Positions 36,484 through 45,773 are shown, counted from the stretch's first letter. The stretch: DNA of 64,000 nucleotides from Nostoc piscinale CENA21 (GCF_001298445.1 NZ_CP012036.1:3439351-3503350); one strand, 5' to 3'. A program made the numbers and translations. Notes: generated by a model from the sequence alone, not told the origin.

Positions 36484-37254
36484 CTAAGAAGGCGTAACTC
36501 TGCTGAAAAATCTATCTAAAATTTCTGATTTTTGTTCTGTACTAAAACCATCATTGCTATTTTGATAGTCTAGTCCAAAGTTTTTGGTAAATGGAATAGC
36601 CTTATCAGTATCAGTAATTTCATGTAAGTATTTTCCTGGTGCAACGTGACTTAAAGTATCATCTAAGTTGCAGTTTTTGCGAGATGAAAGCTGCATCAGT
36701 AACTCAATAGCTACTGTCGGTAAAACGCGAGAAGTCTGATTATAGAAAAAATAAAAACTCAGACTACCGATCCGAATGCGATCGCCTTCTTTGAGTTTAA
36801 TTGTTTCATAGACTCGTTCGCCATTTACAAAGCAACCATTTGTACTTTTAAAATCGACTAAGTAAAATTCGTCTTCATCATATTGGATGGCAGCATGGCG
36901 ACGTGATAAGTATTTATCATTAATACAGATACCACAGTGGCGATCGCGTCCAATTGTCCAAATTCGCTGCGGTTGTAGTAAAGTTTGGGTTTGATTTTCA
37001 GCCAAATTAGTTACCAAGTAAACCTGCTCATCATCTACTACACCCTGCACATAACTTACATTTAACCCTGTTACACCAGGCAATGATCGGCCTTCCATCT
37101 GAAGAATTTCATCTAGAAGTCCACTATGGTGTTCGTATAACTTGACAAATACTTGATATAAACTTAGTCTTCTTTCTATTTCTTTACTCTGGAACTCAGC
37201 AATTTTAGCTGAAGTTTGTAGTGTGAATAGATTTGATTTACTGATGTCGGTCAT
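36484..37254 (-). CDS. FHA-domain protein (256 aa)
   Basis: An N-terminal helical region (residues 1-75) precedes an FHA domain: WTIGRDRHCGICINDKYLSR, RHAAIQYDEDEFYLVDFKST, NGCFVNGERV. The conserved GR, SRRH and STNG motifs for binding phosphothreonine are all present. The C-terminus is acidic and less ordered. It likely docks to a Ser/Thr-kinase target, but none is encoded nearby. Confidence 0.85.
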   Translation of the reverse strand: MTDISKSNLFTLQTSAKIAEFQSKEIERRLSLYQVFVKLYEHHSGLLDEILQMEGRSLPGVTGLNVSYVQGVVDDEQVYLVTNLAENQTQTLLQPQRIWTIGRDRHCGICINDKYLSRRHAAIQYDEDEFYLVDFKSTNGCFVNGERVYETIKLKEGDRIRIGSLSFYFFYNQTSRVLPTVAIELLMQLSSRKNCNLDDTLSHVAPGKYLHEITDTDKAIPFTKNFGLDYQNSNDGFSTEQKSEILDRFFSRVTPS

Positions 37255-37563
37255 GAACTTTTTTCTCAGCCTACAATCAGGAACAGTGGCTTTTTGAGTT
37301 TTTGCTGCTATTTTAAAAATTTAGCAACTTCCGAGAATTGAGTTGGATGATTTTGACTAAGAATTCCTACTTATATTTTGGTACTTAGTCTAAATATCAT
37401 GCAGCTTTAGTTTTTTTAAAAAATTGTTTTATTTCGTTCTATATTGTAAATTACTGTAGTCTTATTTTAACAGATACTAATTATTAAGAATAATTTAAGT
37501 ATTTCTTAAGTAATATTAGAAAGATTAAATCTATAGGATTAATTTCAGAATTAATACAAAAGC
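37255..37563. other. AT-rich leader of the FHA gene
   Basis: About 310 bp of strongly AT-rich sequence with many TTAA and AATTA tracts. It probably holds the FHA promoter. I see no gene or RNA. Confidence 0.4.
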
Positions 37564-37598
37564 AAAAATTAAGTATTGAGTATCAATACTTAATTTTT
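37564..37598. terminator. Perfect palindromic bidirectional terminator
   Basis: AAAAATTAAGTATTGA, loop GTA, TCAATACTTAATTTTT: 16-bp arms without a mismatch, with A5 on one side and T5 on the other. It lies after the pentapeptide gene on the minus strand. Confidence 0.8.
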
Positions 37599-37654
37599 AA
37601 TTTGAGTTATTCAAATTTATTTATGAGGATTTCCCTGTTCCTTTTTATCTGGAA

Positions 37655-38206
37655 TTACAATAAACCACGTTTACCATTCGGGCGTACTGTCATCCAATTA
37701 GTTTTGGCTAGAGCTAATTGCTCATCTAAAATTTTGGCACCAGTCAGATTAGCACCACATAAATTAGCGCCTCTAAGATTAGCGTTACTCAGATGGGCAT
37801 AGCTGAGATCAGCACCCCGTAAGTCTGCTCCTTCTAAATCAGCATGGTTGAAATAAGCTTTGCTTAAATTTGCATCTCTGAGATTGGCGCGGGTGAGGCT
37901 AGCCCTACCAAAATCACTGTTATGAAGATTTGCACCTTGAAGATTAGTACTTTGTAGTTGAGCCGAATGAAAATTGGTTTCTGACAACTCACTACCTTGG
38001 AGGTTGAGAAAGTTTAAATTGTGTAAGGCGAAATCTCGTCTTCCCTTGAGATAGGCTGTTAATAAAGTTTGGCTATCTAATCTACGTCCAGCTTTAGATT
38101 GTTGATTATTTGCACTATTACTATGACTGTTATAGGAATCATATTTGATTTTTGAAAAAAAACAAGAGATAATACGGAGACAGGTAATAAGTATAAGGAA
38201 GAACAA
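37655..38206 (-). CDS. Pentapeptide-repeat protein with IS630 at its 5' end (183 aa as read)
   Basis: From about residue 60, A(D/N)Lxx repeats run without break (LQGANLHNSDFGRASLTRAN, LEGADLRGADLSYAHLSNAN), forming a right-handed beta helix, and end in a short KTNWMTVRPN tail. The first 24 residues are read from the IS left end, so the native start was displaced or lost. Beyond the IS the same frame meets a stop at once. The native N-terminus probably began near LDSQTLLTAYLKGRRDF. Function unknown. Confidence 0.7.
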   Translation of the reverse strand: MFFLILITCLRIISCFFSKIKYDSYNSHSNSANNQQSKAGRRLDSQTLLTAYLKGRRDFALHNLNFLNLQGSELSETNFHSAQLQSTNLQGANLHNSDFGRASLTRANLRDANLSKAYFNHADLEGADLRGADLSYAHLSNANLRGANLCGANLTGAKILDEQLALAKTNWMTVRPNGKRGLL

Positions 38207-39268
38207 TGCTGAATCAGCACTTGCAGCAGGCGATCGCTGAACTAGAGGAATTTATAGTTCAAAATATAAATGCCCGTGAAGCGAGAAAAGGATTAGCAGT
38301 AAAGCTGGTTTATCAAGGTTACTTATATGAGGAAATCAAGAAAATTCTTGGTGTTTCACTTGGTTCAATAACAGGTTGGAAACAAGTATATGAGGAGAAT
38401 GGTGTTGATGGTCTAAGACTAAATTATAAAGGAAGAAAAAGCTATTTGAGTAATGAGCAGCGAGAGGAAGTATTGAGTTGGCTTCAAACAAAGGATTATT
38501 GGGAAATAGGAGAATTAGAGTATAAACTAGCTTTTGAATACGATGTAGTTTACGAAACGAAAAAAAGTTACTACGATTTGTTTAAAGCAGCAGGAATAAG
38601 TTGGAAAAAAAACACGAAAGTTAACCCAAAAGCCGACCCAGATGCTGTTGATGCAAAAAAAAAGAGATTGAAACATTGTTGGAAAACAACCGGAGCGAAA
38701 TTGAAACAGGTAAATTAAGAGTGCTACTGATTGATGAATGTCATTTAATGTGGGGAGACTTAAGTGGTTATATATGGGGTAAAACAGACCAAGAAATTAT
38801 GGTTCCGGTGGTCAATGAACGAGAGAAACAAACATATTATGGAGCCATTGACTATCTTCAAGGAGAATTAATACTTAAAACTTATGATGCTGGAAATTCC
38901 CAAAATACGATTGATTATCTACGTTATTTGCTAGATGAGTCTCCTAATCAGCAATTATTAATTTTTTGGGATGGTGCTAGTTACCATCGTTCTCAAGAAA
39001 TTAAGAATTTTTTGGATGAACTGAATAAAGGACTTTCAACTGACCAGTGGAAAATACACTGCGTTCGTTTTGCTCCTAATTGTCCAACACAAAACCCTAT
39101 TGAGGATGTTTGGTTGCAAGCCAAAACCTGGGTTCGACGTTTTTGTGCTTTGCTCCCTTCATTTTCTCATTTAAAATGGATGTTTGAATGGTTTATCCGT
39201 CACACTACCTTTGATTTTCCCACTCTTCAGATGTACGGAGCTTTTTCAAAAATCAAATATTAGTCCTA
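38133..39268 (+). mobile_element. IS630-family insertion sequence, 1136 bp
   Basis: The terminal inverted repeats run TAGGA(A/C)(T/A)... with shared ATATTTGATTTTTGAAAAA, at 38133-38160 and 39241-39268. Both ends are flanked by TA (38131-38132 and 39269-39270), the target duplication of IS630/Tc1-type elements. One transposase spans it. Confidence 0.9.
38206..39263 (+). CDS. IS630-family transposase in two overlapping frames
   Basis: The first frame (38206-38718) has a helix-turn-helix (EEIKKILGVSLGSITGWKQV). The second, entered at an A9 run near 38655, carries the DDE catalytic residues: LLIDECHL, FWDGASYHRS and NPIEDVW. Joined as DAKKKEIETLLENN they make one normal-length transposase. The A9 slippage site is either a programmed frameshift, known in this family, or a one-base loss. 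Confidence 0.9.
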
Positions 39269-39573
39269 TATGTCTCTACTTATTGAGTAGACATGACAAG
39301 CTACGTAATTTATAAATTTGGAATGTTATACTATTTCACTTTAAAAATGATCCAGATATGCAAGCAACGCCTCGACTTCGCTCGGCGAACAGAAGCAAAG
39401 TTACAGAGGCGTGATGTATATCAGTAATTTTGTGAATTGGTATTAGCACTGGGCATTAGCATCTGCCTAAAACAGTTATCAAATCTAGTTCTGGGACAAT
39501 TGAATCTGCGATCGCTTATTTCCGGTATGATAACCTTATATGTTGTCATCCGTGCATTCTTAAAATAATCGAT
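39269..39573. promoter_or_regulatory. Gap after the IS, with operator-like site
   Basis: It holds a small inverted CTCGACTTCGCTCGGCGA near 39370 and the sequence TTGTCATCCGTGCAT at 39543-39557, just before the next gene. The same site recurs after that gene. No protein is convincing. Confidence 0.45.
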
Positions 39574-39903
39574 ATGATTGCAGCCAAAACGCCCACTAGA
39601 CGACACTGGGAAGTGTTTGAGGTTTACAAAGCTAGGGTTGCTATCAAAATGGAGCCTGAAGAGTTCCTAAAACACTGGGCAGTCAACTACGAAGAACTTG
39701 CCGAATTGTGTGGTCGTTCTAAAAGCACGGTAGCGCATTGGTTTTCCCAAGGTGAGCATCGTAGGGAACCTTCAGCATCTGACAAACGGCGATTAGCTGA
39801 AATTCATGCTCTGTGGATTCAATTTGAAAATGAACCTGCCCACCTTCGAGAGATATGGGCAAGAAAACGACGGCGCAAACAAGACAAGGAATGTAATGAT
39901 TAG
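39574..39903 (+). CDS. Helix-turn-helix protein (109 aa)
   Basis: YEELAELCGRSKSTVAHWFS is a clear helix-turn-helix core, followed by a basic helical tail ending KRRRKQDKEC. It lies between repeated TTGTCAT(C)nGTGCAT sites, which it probably binds. Proteins of this size and layout are common on cyanobacterial plasmids and islands; the regulated gene is likely the next one. Confidence 0.65.
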   Translation: MIAAKTPTRRHWEVFEVYKARVAIKMEPEEFLKHWAVNYEELAELCGRSKSTVAHWFSQGEHRREPSASDKRRLAEIHALWIQFENEPAHLREIWARKRRRKQDKECND

Positions 39904-39940
39904 TTGTCATCAGTGCATTATTTAGTTGTCATGGTGACAA
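39904..39940. promoter_or_regulatory. Operator-like repeats TTGTCAT...GTGCAT / TGACAA
   Basis: TTGTCATCAGTGCAT (39904-39918) and the near-perfect palindrome TTGTCATGGTGACAA (39926-39940) follow the HTH gene and precede the 84-aa gene. With the copy at 39543 they make three related sites. Confidence 0.55.
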
Positions 39941-39990
39941 CACGAGCTTTATTGTGTGTCATAGCCATTTCCACCTCACATAGGTGAATT

Positions 39991-40245
39991 ATGATTACCC
40001 AAAGCTTTTTATCCAGCATCGAAGAAACGAATGCAGCAACTAATAGTTCCAACGAAGTTCAGATTGTGCAAGGTAAAGAACCACTAAAACATATTTTAAT
40101 TGGTTCTTCTAAAGCTGTAACCAGCACAATTTATCATTTCCAAGTTATTGGCTATGCAGATGTTGGTGATTGGAGTCCCTTACTACCCAGCCCTAATCCT
40201 GGTGAAGTCATGAGCATTTTAAACAGACCGATTGTGGTGCAGTAA
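39991..40245 (+). CDS. Hypothetical protein (84 aa)
   Basis: MITQSFLSSIEETNAATNSS, then LKHILIGSSKAVTSTIYHFQ and VGDWSPLLPSPNPGEVMSIL. Cyanobacterial small proteins with this pattern are frequent, but no function is known to me. A terminator follows. Its upstream region carries the operator-like palindromes. Confidence 0.6.
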   Translation: MITQSFLSSIEETNAATNSSNEVQIVQGKEPLKHILIGSSKAVTSTIYHFQVIGYADVGDWSPLLPSPNPGEVMSILNRPIVVQ

Positions 40246-40261
40246 CTCTAACTCTTTACTG

Positions 40262-40289
40262 GGGCTGTATTACTACAGCCCTATTTTTT
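40262..40289 (+). terminator. Intrinsic terminator
   Basis: GGGCTGTA and TACAGCCC form an 8-bp stem with a 4-nt loop, followed by TATTTTTT. Confidence 0.85.
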
Positions 40290-40350
40290 GAAACAAAGGT
40301 TACTCACGGTGTCTTGCTTAGAAACTAACTTTAGTAAGCAACCAGTATTG

Positions 40351-40439
40351 ATTTTCAGGATTCTTCTGAGCAACTACCTTCTTTAAAAGCAGCTTCTGTA
40401 ATTACCCTTCGTAACCAAGCGGACTTATCCGGCAGTGCA
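40351..40439 (-). pseudogene. 3' fragment of a small DNA-binding-like gene, duplicated
   Basis: Matches 42301-42389 with about 7 differences in 89 bases. It encodes PDKSAWLRRVITEAAFKEG and ends at a stop near 40357. The sequence just upstream (to about 40515) stays open for about 28 more codons (LGWGKAEANTSEFADWAG) but differs from the intact gene. The pair forms direct repeats around the nuclease/regulator cassette. Confidence 0.65.
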
Positions 40440-40541
40440 GCCCCTGCCCAGTCTGCAAACTCAGATGTATTGGCTTCGGCCTTACCCCAACCTAGATCAC
40501 CAAAAGTTGCCAAGACCTATTTAGCACTTAGCACCCTATTG

Positions 40542-41504
40542 TTAACCTATCTTCTTAATTATTTGCAAAAATTCCTCAACAACATCATCTGGATGTTGCT
40601 CGCATTTCGAGTGAGTAAAACGTTGAATTATCCCTATTCCATTATGCTGGAAAAGGCGGTCTCGCTCCTGCTCATTCACTCGGCTTTCTGGTTTGTGAGA
40701 AGGGCCATCCACTTCAAGAATGCCCCACTTTCCTTCATATAAAACAAAAAAATCTGCTTCCATATTCCCTCTGTTACCAGTTTTTCTAGGATCGGTAAGA
40801 CGGGCTAAACAGTTGGGAAGAAACAAGACATTAACACGGTCAAGAGCTTTTGCTATTTGAACTTCGGCTTTTGAGCGAAACCGCATTCCCTGCCAAGTAT
40901 AAATTGGTTTATTGGGATAGAATGGAACGCCTTGATTGTTAACAACCTCATCAGCACAAGAAATTACACCAACATCTTCATGATTTTGAGGAGATTTTGA
41001 ACTGCCATTTTGAGTTTTTTTCTTACTTTGTATTAATACCATTTCGCCTGTATTAAGAGACTGTTGCTCAAGTTGAAACCGGGCATTTTTAATATCTTGG
41101 TGGGTAATATTGTTTTTTCGAGCCGCATTAGACAAGGCAATTCTAAAGATTTTTTCTTTTCTTTTGATATCCGTCTCCTTTCTTAACTCCAATCGTGCAT
41201 TGACCGAGATTTTAATACCAGTAATATCTATTTTTATTACGTCCTTGATAATTCTTTTCTCCTCGTAAGCCCAGGCAATTTCATAGCATGTAGTAGGAGC
41301 TAAACTAATCTTATTTTCTTTATATAATTGAGTACAAATTTGAGTAAAAGAACCATGTTTAATCGATTTTTTCGTATCATTTTTTAAAACATTGTATTTT
41401 AAATGCCAGAGTAAATACTCTAGTTGACTATTGCATTTGATTATAGAAGCAATTGTTATATTGCATTCCAACTCTTCTTTTTCTGACAAATACTTTTCTT
41501 TCAT
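40542..41504 (-). CDS. PD-(D/E)XK nuclease-like protein (320 aa)
   Basis: ATG 41504 has GGAGG five bases upstream and is preferred to the GTG at 41543. The first 190 residues are helical and basic, without a recognised domain. The last 120 hold a restriction-endonuclease-like fold: SKAEVQIAKAL (Glu), NMEADFFVLYEGKWGILEVD with the D and E-x-D metal ligands, and GIGIIQRFTHSKC. Divergent from an XRE-type regulator, as in restriction systems, but no methylase is present. Could be a solitary nuclease of a defence or mobile cassette. Confidence 0.7.
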   Translation of the reverse strand: MKEKYLSEKEELECNITIASIIKCNSQLEYLLWHLKYNVLKNDTKKSIKHGSFTQICTQLYKENKISLAPTTCYEIAWAYEEKRIIKDVIKIDITGIKISVNARLELRKETDIKRKEKIFRIALSNAARKNNITHQDIKNARFQLEQQSLNTGEMVLIQSKKKTQNGSSKSPQNHEDVGVISCADEVVNNQGVPFYPNKPIYTWQGMRFRSKAEVQIAKALDRVNVLFLPNCLARLTDPRKTGNRGNMEADFFVLYEGKWGILEVDGPSHKPESRVNEQERDRLFQHNGIGIIQRFTHSKCEQHPDDVVEEFLQIIKKIG

Positions 41505-41815
41505 AATTCCTCCAGTTACAGGATCAATTTCCATGTAAGACACGAAACACTGAGTAACTATTACAACAATCTGGCTTTTTGATTATCTTGTGTACGTATC
41601 ACATATGCTTCTCTTTGTATTGCTTTTTCAGAAACTTATTTAGTAAAGGAGATGCAAATAGTAAAGTGCCCAGATGTTGCTTTAGCCGTTTGGGACGAAA
41701 GCGCCTAAATACCTCGGCAAAGCCAAAAATATTATTGATACGGCTGGGCATTTTATTACTTGTAAGTACTTAATAGGCTGGCTCGTTTATCAGAAATATT
41801 ATCATATTAGACGTT

Positions 41816-42121
41816 TTGTTTGCAAAATGCGGCGACTTGTCCGTAGACGCTTTGTCAGCACTGACTGATGATAGTGTCGTGATCCAATTAAACGATAGCC
41901 AAAACATTAAAACTCGGTTTGCTAAAGCTGTGCGACGACGACGGCGAGAACTAGATTTAACCCAAGAACAGTTAGCTGAAATCAGTAATCTTGATCGCAC
42001 ATATATATCGCTTATAGAACGAGCCGAACGTAGCCCAACACTCGAAAATGTCGAGAAGCTGGCTCACGGACTGGGATTAAAGATTTGGGAGTTCTTTGCA
42101 CGCTATGTAGAGGAGTCATAG
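41816..42121 (+). CDS. XRE-family helix-turn-helix regulator (101 aa)
   Basis: RRRRRELDLTQEQLAEISNL and DRTYISLIERAERSPTLENV form a standard XRE/Cro domain, like restriction controller proteins. It reads from a TTG at 41816; a GTG at 41879 is an alternative start. It is divergent from the nuclease gene, with 311 bp between starts, suggesting that it controls the nuclease. Confidence 0.8.
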   Translation: MFAKCGDLSVDALSALTDDSVVIQLNDSQNIKTRFAKAVRRRRRELDLTQEQLAEISNLDRTYISLIERAERSPTLENVEKLAHGLGLKIWEFFARYVEES

Positions 42122-42140
42122 GTAGTTGGATGCCAAAGCC

Positions 42141-42276
42141 AGGAGGTTAGCCTCCTGACTCCGGCGGTACAAAACTGTGCAAGCAACGTAAGCCAGTATA
42201 GAGAAGCCAGGTCAATCATTGTGATTTTGTAGAGCGAGGAATTATTTGTCGCTACGGTTAAATAATTCTCGCTCTA
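42141..42276. other. Two hairpins at the end of the nuclease/regulator cassette
   Basis: AGGAGG TTAG CCTCCT (42141-42156) is followed by a long hairpin with arms TAGAGCGAG-GAATTATTT and AAATAATT-CTCGCTCTA (42230-42276). They lie between the HTH gene and the downstream direct repeat. They may end transcription or mark the cassette edge. Confidence 0.55.
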
Positions 42277-42304
42277 TATGTTCCCAATGAACTAGTAATA
42301 ATTC

Positions 42305-42502
42305 TCAGGATTGTTCTGAGCAAATACCTTCTTTAACAGCAGCTTCTGTAATTACCCTTCGTAACCAAGCGGACTTGTCCGGCAGTGCCTTAATAGCTAG
42401 ATCCACTTTTGGGGAAACCTTCACACACAGAGGTGTCTTAGCCAGTGCCTCATTTCCCATTGGCTCAAAGTGTTTAAGATTGTCTAATTTGTTATTTTTC
42501 AT
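42305..42502 (-). CDS. Small DNA-binding-like protein (65 aa)
   Basis: MKNNKLDNLKHFEPMGNEAL, PLCVKVSPKVDLAIKALPDK, SAWLRRVITEAAVKEG. The last half resembles a ribbon-helix-helix or excisionase-like module often found next to integrases in Nostocales. It is divergent from the tandem recombinases, and GCTACAAATTGAATACA sites lie between them. Its 3' end is duplicated at 40351. Confidence 0.6.
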   Translation of the reverse strand: MKNNKLDNLKHFEPMGNEALAKTPLCVKVSPKVDLAIKALPDKSAWLRRVITEAAVKEGICSEQS

Positions 42503-42529
42503 CGGTCAACAATTGATTCGCTACAAATT

Positions 42530-42871
42530 GAATACACAGTTTTATTAAAGTCATTTTGCCCAAAAAGCCTATTAATCGAACTTTTCACACGTATACCAGT
42601 GAAAATAACCTAAAATTTGCCACAGTCTGCTACAAATTGAATACAAAAATAAAAAATCCAATACTTTAGATACCTGAAACTACTATAAAACAAGAATTTT
42701 TACGTATTTTCCTGATTACCAAATGGACTCTACTGACTGTTATAATTTAAAATTAAGCAGCTAACTCATCAGTTGAATTCACTGGTATACCGTAAAAATT
42801 TTGAGTAAATATACTTATTGTTTGTAGAAGTTTTTAATTGATTAGTTGCTTGTAGCTACAATTTGAATACA
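42530..42871. promoter_or_regulatory. Three GCTACAAATTGAATACA direct repeats
   Basis: At 42530-42546, 42629-42645 and 42855-42871, the last with one change (ATTT for AATT). They fill the gap between the small DNA-binding gene and the recombinase pair. Candidate binding sites for either product or recombinase arm sites. No gene is in this 382-bp gap. Confidence 0.65.
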
Positions 42872-42884
42872 AAGGCTCAAACCA

Positions 42885-44183
42885 TTGAAAAAACGTACTT
42901 CTAGGCGAAATCAATCTGATTCATCAACTGTAGGTAAAGCTCGGATTGAATCAAACGGTGGACATCTGCGTATTGTCCTACCTAAACATCTGTATTCAGG
43001 TGAGCGCAAGTATCTGAGCTTGGGATTAGCTGATACTAAAAGCAATTGGACTAGAGCCGAAGCAAAACTATTAGAAATTCAACGGGATATTGATTACAAC
43101 GAATTTGACACTACCCTCAACAAATATCTACCTGGTTCAAAAAATCAAGTAAATACTGCCGAGACTCAGGATAAGGAACAGGTTGAACAACTTATTCTCA
43201 AACAAATGTTGGCAGATTTTGAAATTAGATATTTTTGGACACGTAAAAAAACTAAACAATCTCAACGTACGTTTAATCATCACCAAGAAGTAGTCACTAG
43301 AGCTTTCAACTTTAAAAAGGATTTCAACTTTTGCTTAACTAAGAAATATATTGACCAAGCAATAGAGTTAACTGATGCTGGCACTCATTTAAGAAAAGAT
43401 ACAGTATCTTCTTTAAGAGTATTCTTCAAGTGTTTCAAGTTTGATTATGAATTTGAATCGGGTATAGCTAAGGGCTACCAACCACAAGAGAGGAACTTAC
43501 CAACAGATGCAGAAATTATAGAAGGATGGCAGAAAATCCAAATTGAAAAGTCTTCTTGCAGTCATAAAGGTAATGGAGAGTCTTGGGGTTGGAGCATGGC
43601 AGTGATTGCTACTTACGGTTTAAGACCTCATGAAGTATTAGCAATAGATTATGAGAAGTCTTTTCAAGCAGATACTGATTACCGTTTATATATTAATGAA
43701 GATATTATAGGGGGAACCAAGACTGGTTCCAGGGTTGTATACCCACTCCCATTTCAATGGGTAGAGCTTTTTGATATTGCTAATCCCAAAACTCAATATT
43801 TGGATAAATACAAAGATCCTTTTCTAGCAAATTTAGATAAATTTTCAGATCGGTTTGCTGAAAGAATGCGATTTAAAAATGTAGGCTTTAGACCGTATGA
43901 TTTGCGCCATAGGTATGCAATTAGAGGAAGAGAATTGGGGTATAAAGTCGATGATTTAGCCAAATGGATGGGGCATAGTCTTAAAGAACATACAGAAACT
44001 TACCAAAGATACTGGTCTGATAATTCACATACCATAATTTATGAAAAAATGCTAAGTCGTCAGCAGGAATTAGAAACAATCTCGGATCAAAGTCTCTCTT
44101 ATAGCGAACTAGAAACCTTATTAACAAAAGCGAATCAGCGCATTGCGGAACTACAAGCTGAATTACTCAATTATGAAAGTTAG
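42885..44183 (+). CDS. Tyrosine recombinase A of a tandem pair (432 aa)
   Basis: Starts at TTG 42885 (MKKRTSRRNQSDSS); no closer ATG fits. An N-terminal arm-binding region (ARIESNGGHLRIVLPKHLYS, IQRDIDYNEFD) is followed by a SAM-like domain and the catalytic core: TYGLRPHEVLAID (Arg), GGTKTGSR, PYDLRHRYAIRGRELG with Tyr for the first His, KWMGHSLKEH, and the Tyr in TYQRYW. The C-terminus is a coiled coil. Resembles XisA/XisC-type cyanobacterial recombinases. Confidence 0.85.
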   Translation: MKKRTSRRNQSDSSTVGKARIESNGGHLRIVLPKHLYSGERKYLSLGLADTKSNWTRAEAKLLEIQRDIDYNEFDTTLNKYLPGSKNQVNTAETQDKEQVEQLILKQMLADFEIRYFWTRKKTKQSQRTFNHHQEVVTRAFNFKKDFNFCLTKKYIDQAIELTDAGTHLRKDTVSSLRVFFKCFKFDYEFESGIAKGYQPQERNLPTDAEIIEGWQKIQIEKSSCSHKGNGESWGWSMAVIATYGLRPHEVLAIDYEKSFQADTDYRLYINEDIIGGTKTGSRVVYPLPFQWVELFDIANPKTQYLDKYKDPFLANLDKFSDRFAERMRFKNVGFRPYDLRHRYAIRGRELGYKVDDLAKWMGHSLKEHTETYQRYWSDNSHTIIYEKMLSRQQELETISDQSLSYSELETLLTKANQRIAELQAELLNYES

Positions 44184-44267
44184 CTTACAAGCGAATCAAG
44201 CAAGCTAGGTGAGAAAGCCAGAGTGATTATCAATAATCCAATTTATTTACTCAATTTTTGAGACTAT

Positions 44268-45569
44268 ATGAAAAAATCCAAATCAGTCAATCATACTTCT
44301 CGTGCATCTAAAGGCACAGCTAACATTCAAGTAAATGGCAAATATCTACGTATACAAATGCCTAGACATCTTTATGCTGGTAAACAAAAATACTTAACCT
44401 TGGGATTGATTGATACAACAGAAAACTGGACTATAGCAGAAGCTAAACTACAGGAAATTCAAAGAGATATTGATTATGATAATTTTGATGTGACTTTAGA
44501 TAAGTATCAATTACCTGCTAAAAGTTCAACTAGTATTAAGGATGATGAGCCAGACAAAAAACTAACTTTTAAGGAAATGTTAGAGGTTTTTGAGAAAAAA
44601 TATTTTCTCAAACGTAAAAAAGGACGAAAATCTCAAGATAGTTTTTCTCAATATCGACAATTTATTATTCGTGCCTTCCAATTCAAAGATAATTTTGACT
44701 TTTACTTATCCAAAGAAGATATTGATAAAGCAATTTATTCAACTGAAGCTGGTTCTTCTACTAGAAATAGAACAGTAGTTTCTCTTAAGGTTTTTTTAGC
44801 TTGTTTCAAATTTGAATATGAATTTGAATCAGGTCTAACTGCTGGTTATAAACCAGAAAAAAGAGTTTTACCAAATGATGGCGAAATTATCGATGCTTGG
44901 CACAAAATTCAATTAGAGGGCGAATCTTGTCATAAGAGACATAAAGGTAATGCAGAATCGTGGGGTTGGATATTTGCAGTAATTGCTACTTACGGTTTAA
45001 GACCTCATGAGGTATTAGCAATTGACTATGAAAAATCCTTTCAACCTCCACACTTTCCTATATATATTAATGAGAAAATTACTGGAGGAACCAAAACAGG
45101 TTCAAGATTGGTCTACCCACTTCCCTATAAGTGGGTAGAGCATTTTGACATCGTTAAGCCCAAAACAAAATATATAGATGAATCTAGAGAGCTTTTTCAG
45201 ACAAAAATCCGAACATTTGCTGATCGATTTGGCGAGAGATTAAAAACTAAAGGAATAAACTTTCGAGCTTATGACTTGCGACACCGCTATGCCATTCGGG
45301 GACGTGAATTAGGATTAGATAGCCATGAATTAGCAAAATGGATGGGTCATACTTTAGATGAACATACCCAAACTTATCAAAAGTATTGGACTGACAATTC
45401 ACACTCTATTATTTATAAAGCAGGGCTGCGCCGTATTGAGGAGTTAGAAAGAACCAAAAATGGAGGGCTTTCTATTAGCGAATTAGAAATGGAATTAAAG
45501 AAGGCTGAGATTCTTATTGCTCAGTTGGAAGCTGAGTTGTGTCTTAGAAAAAAGCTGGCAGAAAAATAA
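44268..45569 (+). CDS. Tyrosine recombinase B of a tandem pair (433 aa)
   Basis: Close paralogue of the gene 85 bp upstream, with the same architecture: IQVNGKYLRIQMPRHLYAGK, TYGLRPHEVLAIDYEKSFQ, GGTKTGSRLVYPLPYKW, AYDLRHRYAIRGRELG, KWMGHTLDEHTQTYQKYW and a coiled-coil tail. ATG start. Two intact paralogues in tandem suggest that they act together, for example on two different sites or as a heteromer. Confidence 0.85.
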   Translation: MKKSKSVNHTSRASKGTANIQVNGKYLRIQMPRHLYAGKQKYLTLGLIDTTENWTIAEAKLQEIQRDIDYDNFDVTLDKYQLPAKSSTSIKDDEPDKKLTFKEMLEVFEKKYFLKRKKGRKSQDSFSQYRQFIIRAFQFKDNFDFYLSKEDIDKAIYSTEAGSSTRNRTVVSLKVFLACFKFEYEFESGLTAGYKPEKRVLPNDGEIIDAWHKIQLEGESCHKRHKGNAESWGWIFAVIATYGLRPHEVLAIDYEKSFQPPHFPIYINEKITGGTKTGSRLVYPLPYKWVEHFDIVKPKTKYIDESRELFQTKIRTFADRFGERLKTKGINFRAYDLRHRYAIRGRELGLDSHELAKWMGHTLDEHTQTYQKYWTDNSHSIIYKAGLRRIEELERTKNGGLSISELEMELKKAEILIAQLEAELCLRKKLAEK

Positions 45570-45773
45570 CAATCTTTGATTTAGATAGGCATCTCTATGT
45601 AAAACATTAATTTTTGATATTACTAATATTTTTAGCTCTATCGCTACCGTTATGAACTTTAATAGTAAATACCAAATAGTTATAAGCTGTGTTCCTGACA
45701 AAAATCTGGTTTTGAAAGTTCTGGAAAAAACATGAGTAGTTGTTTCAGTCTAAGGGAGGCGATAGAACTAAGC

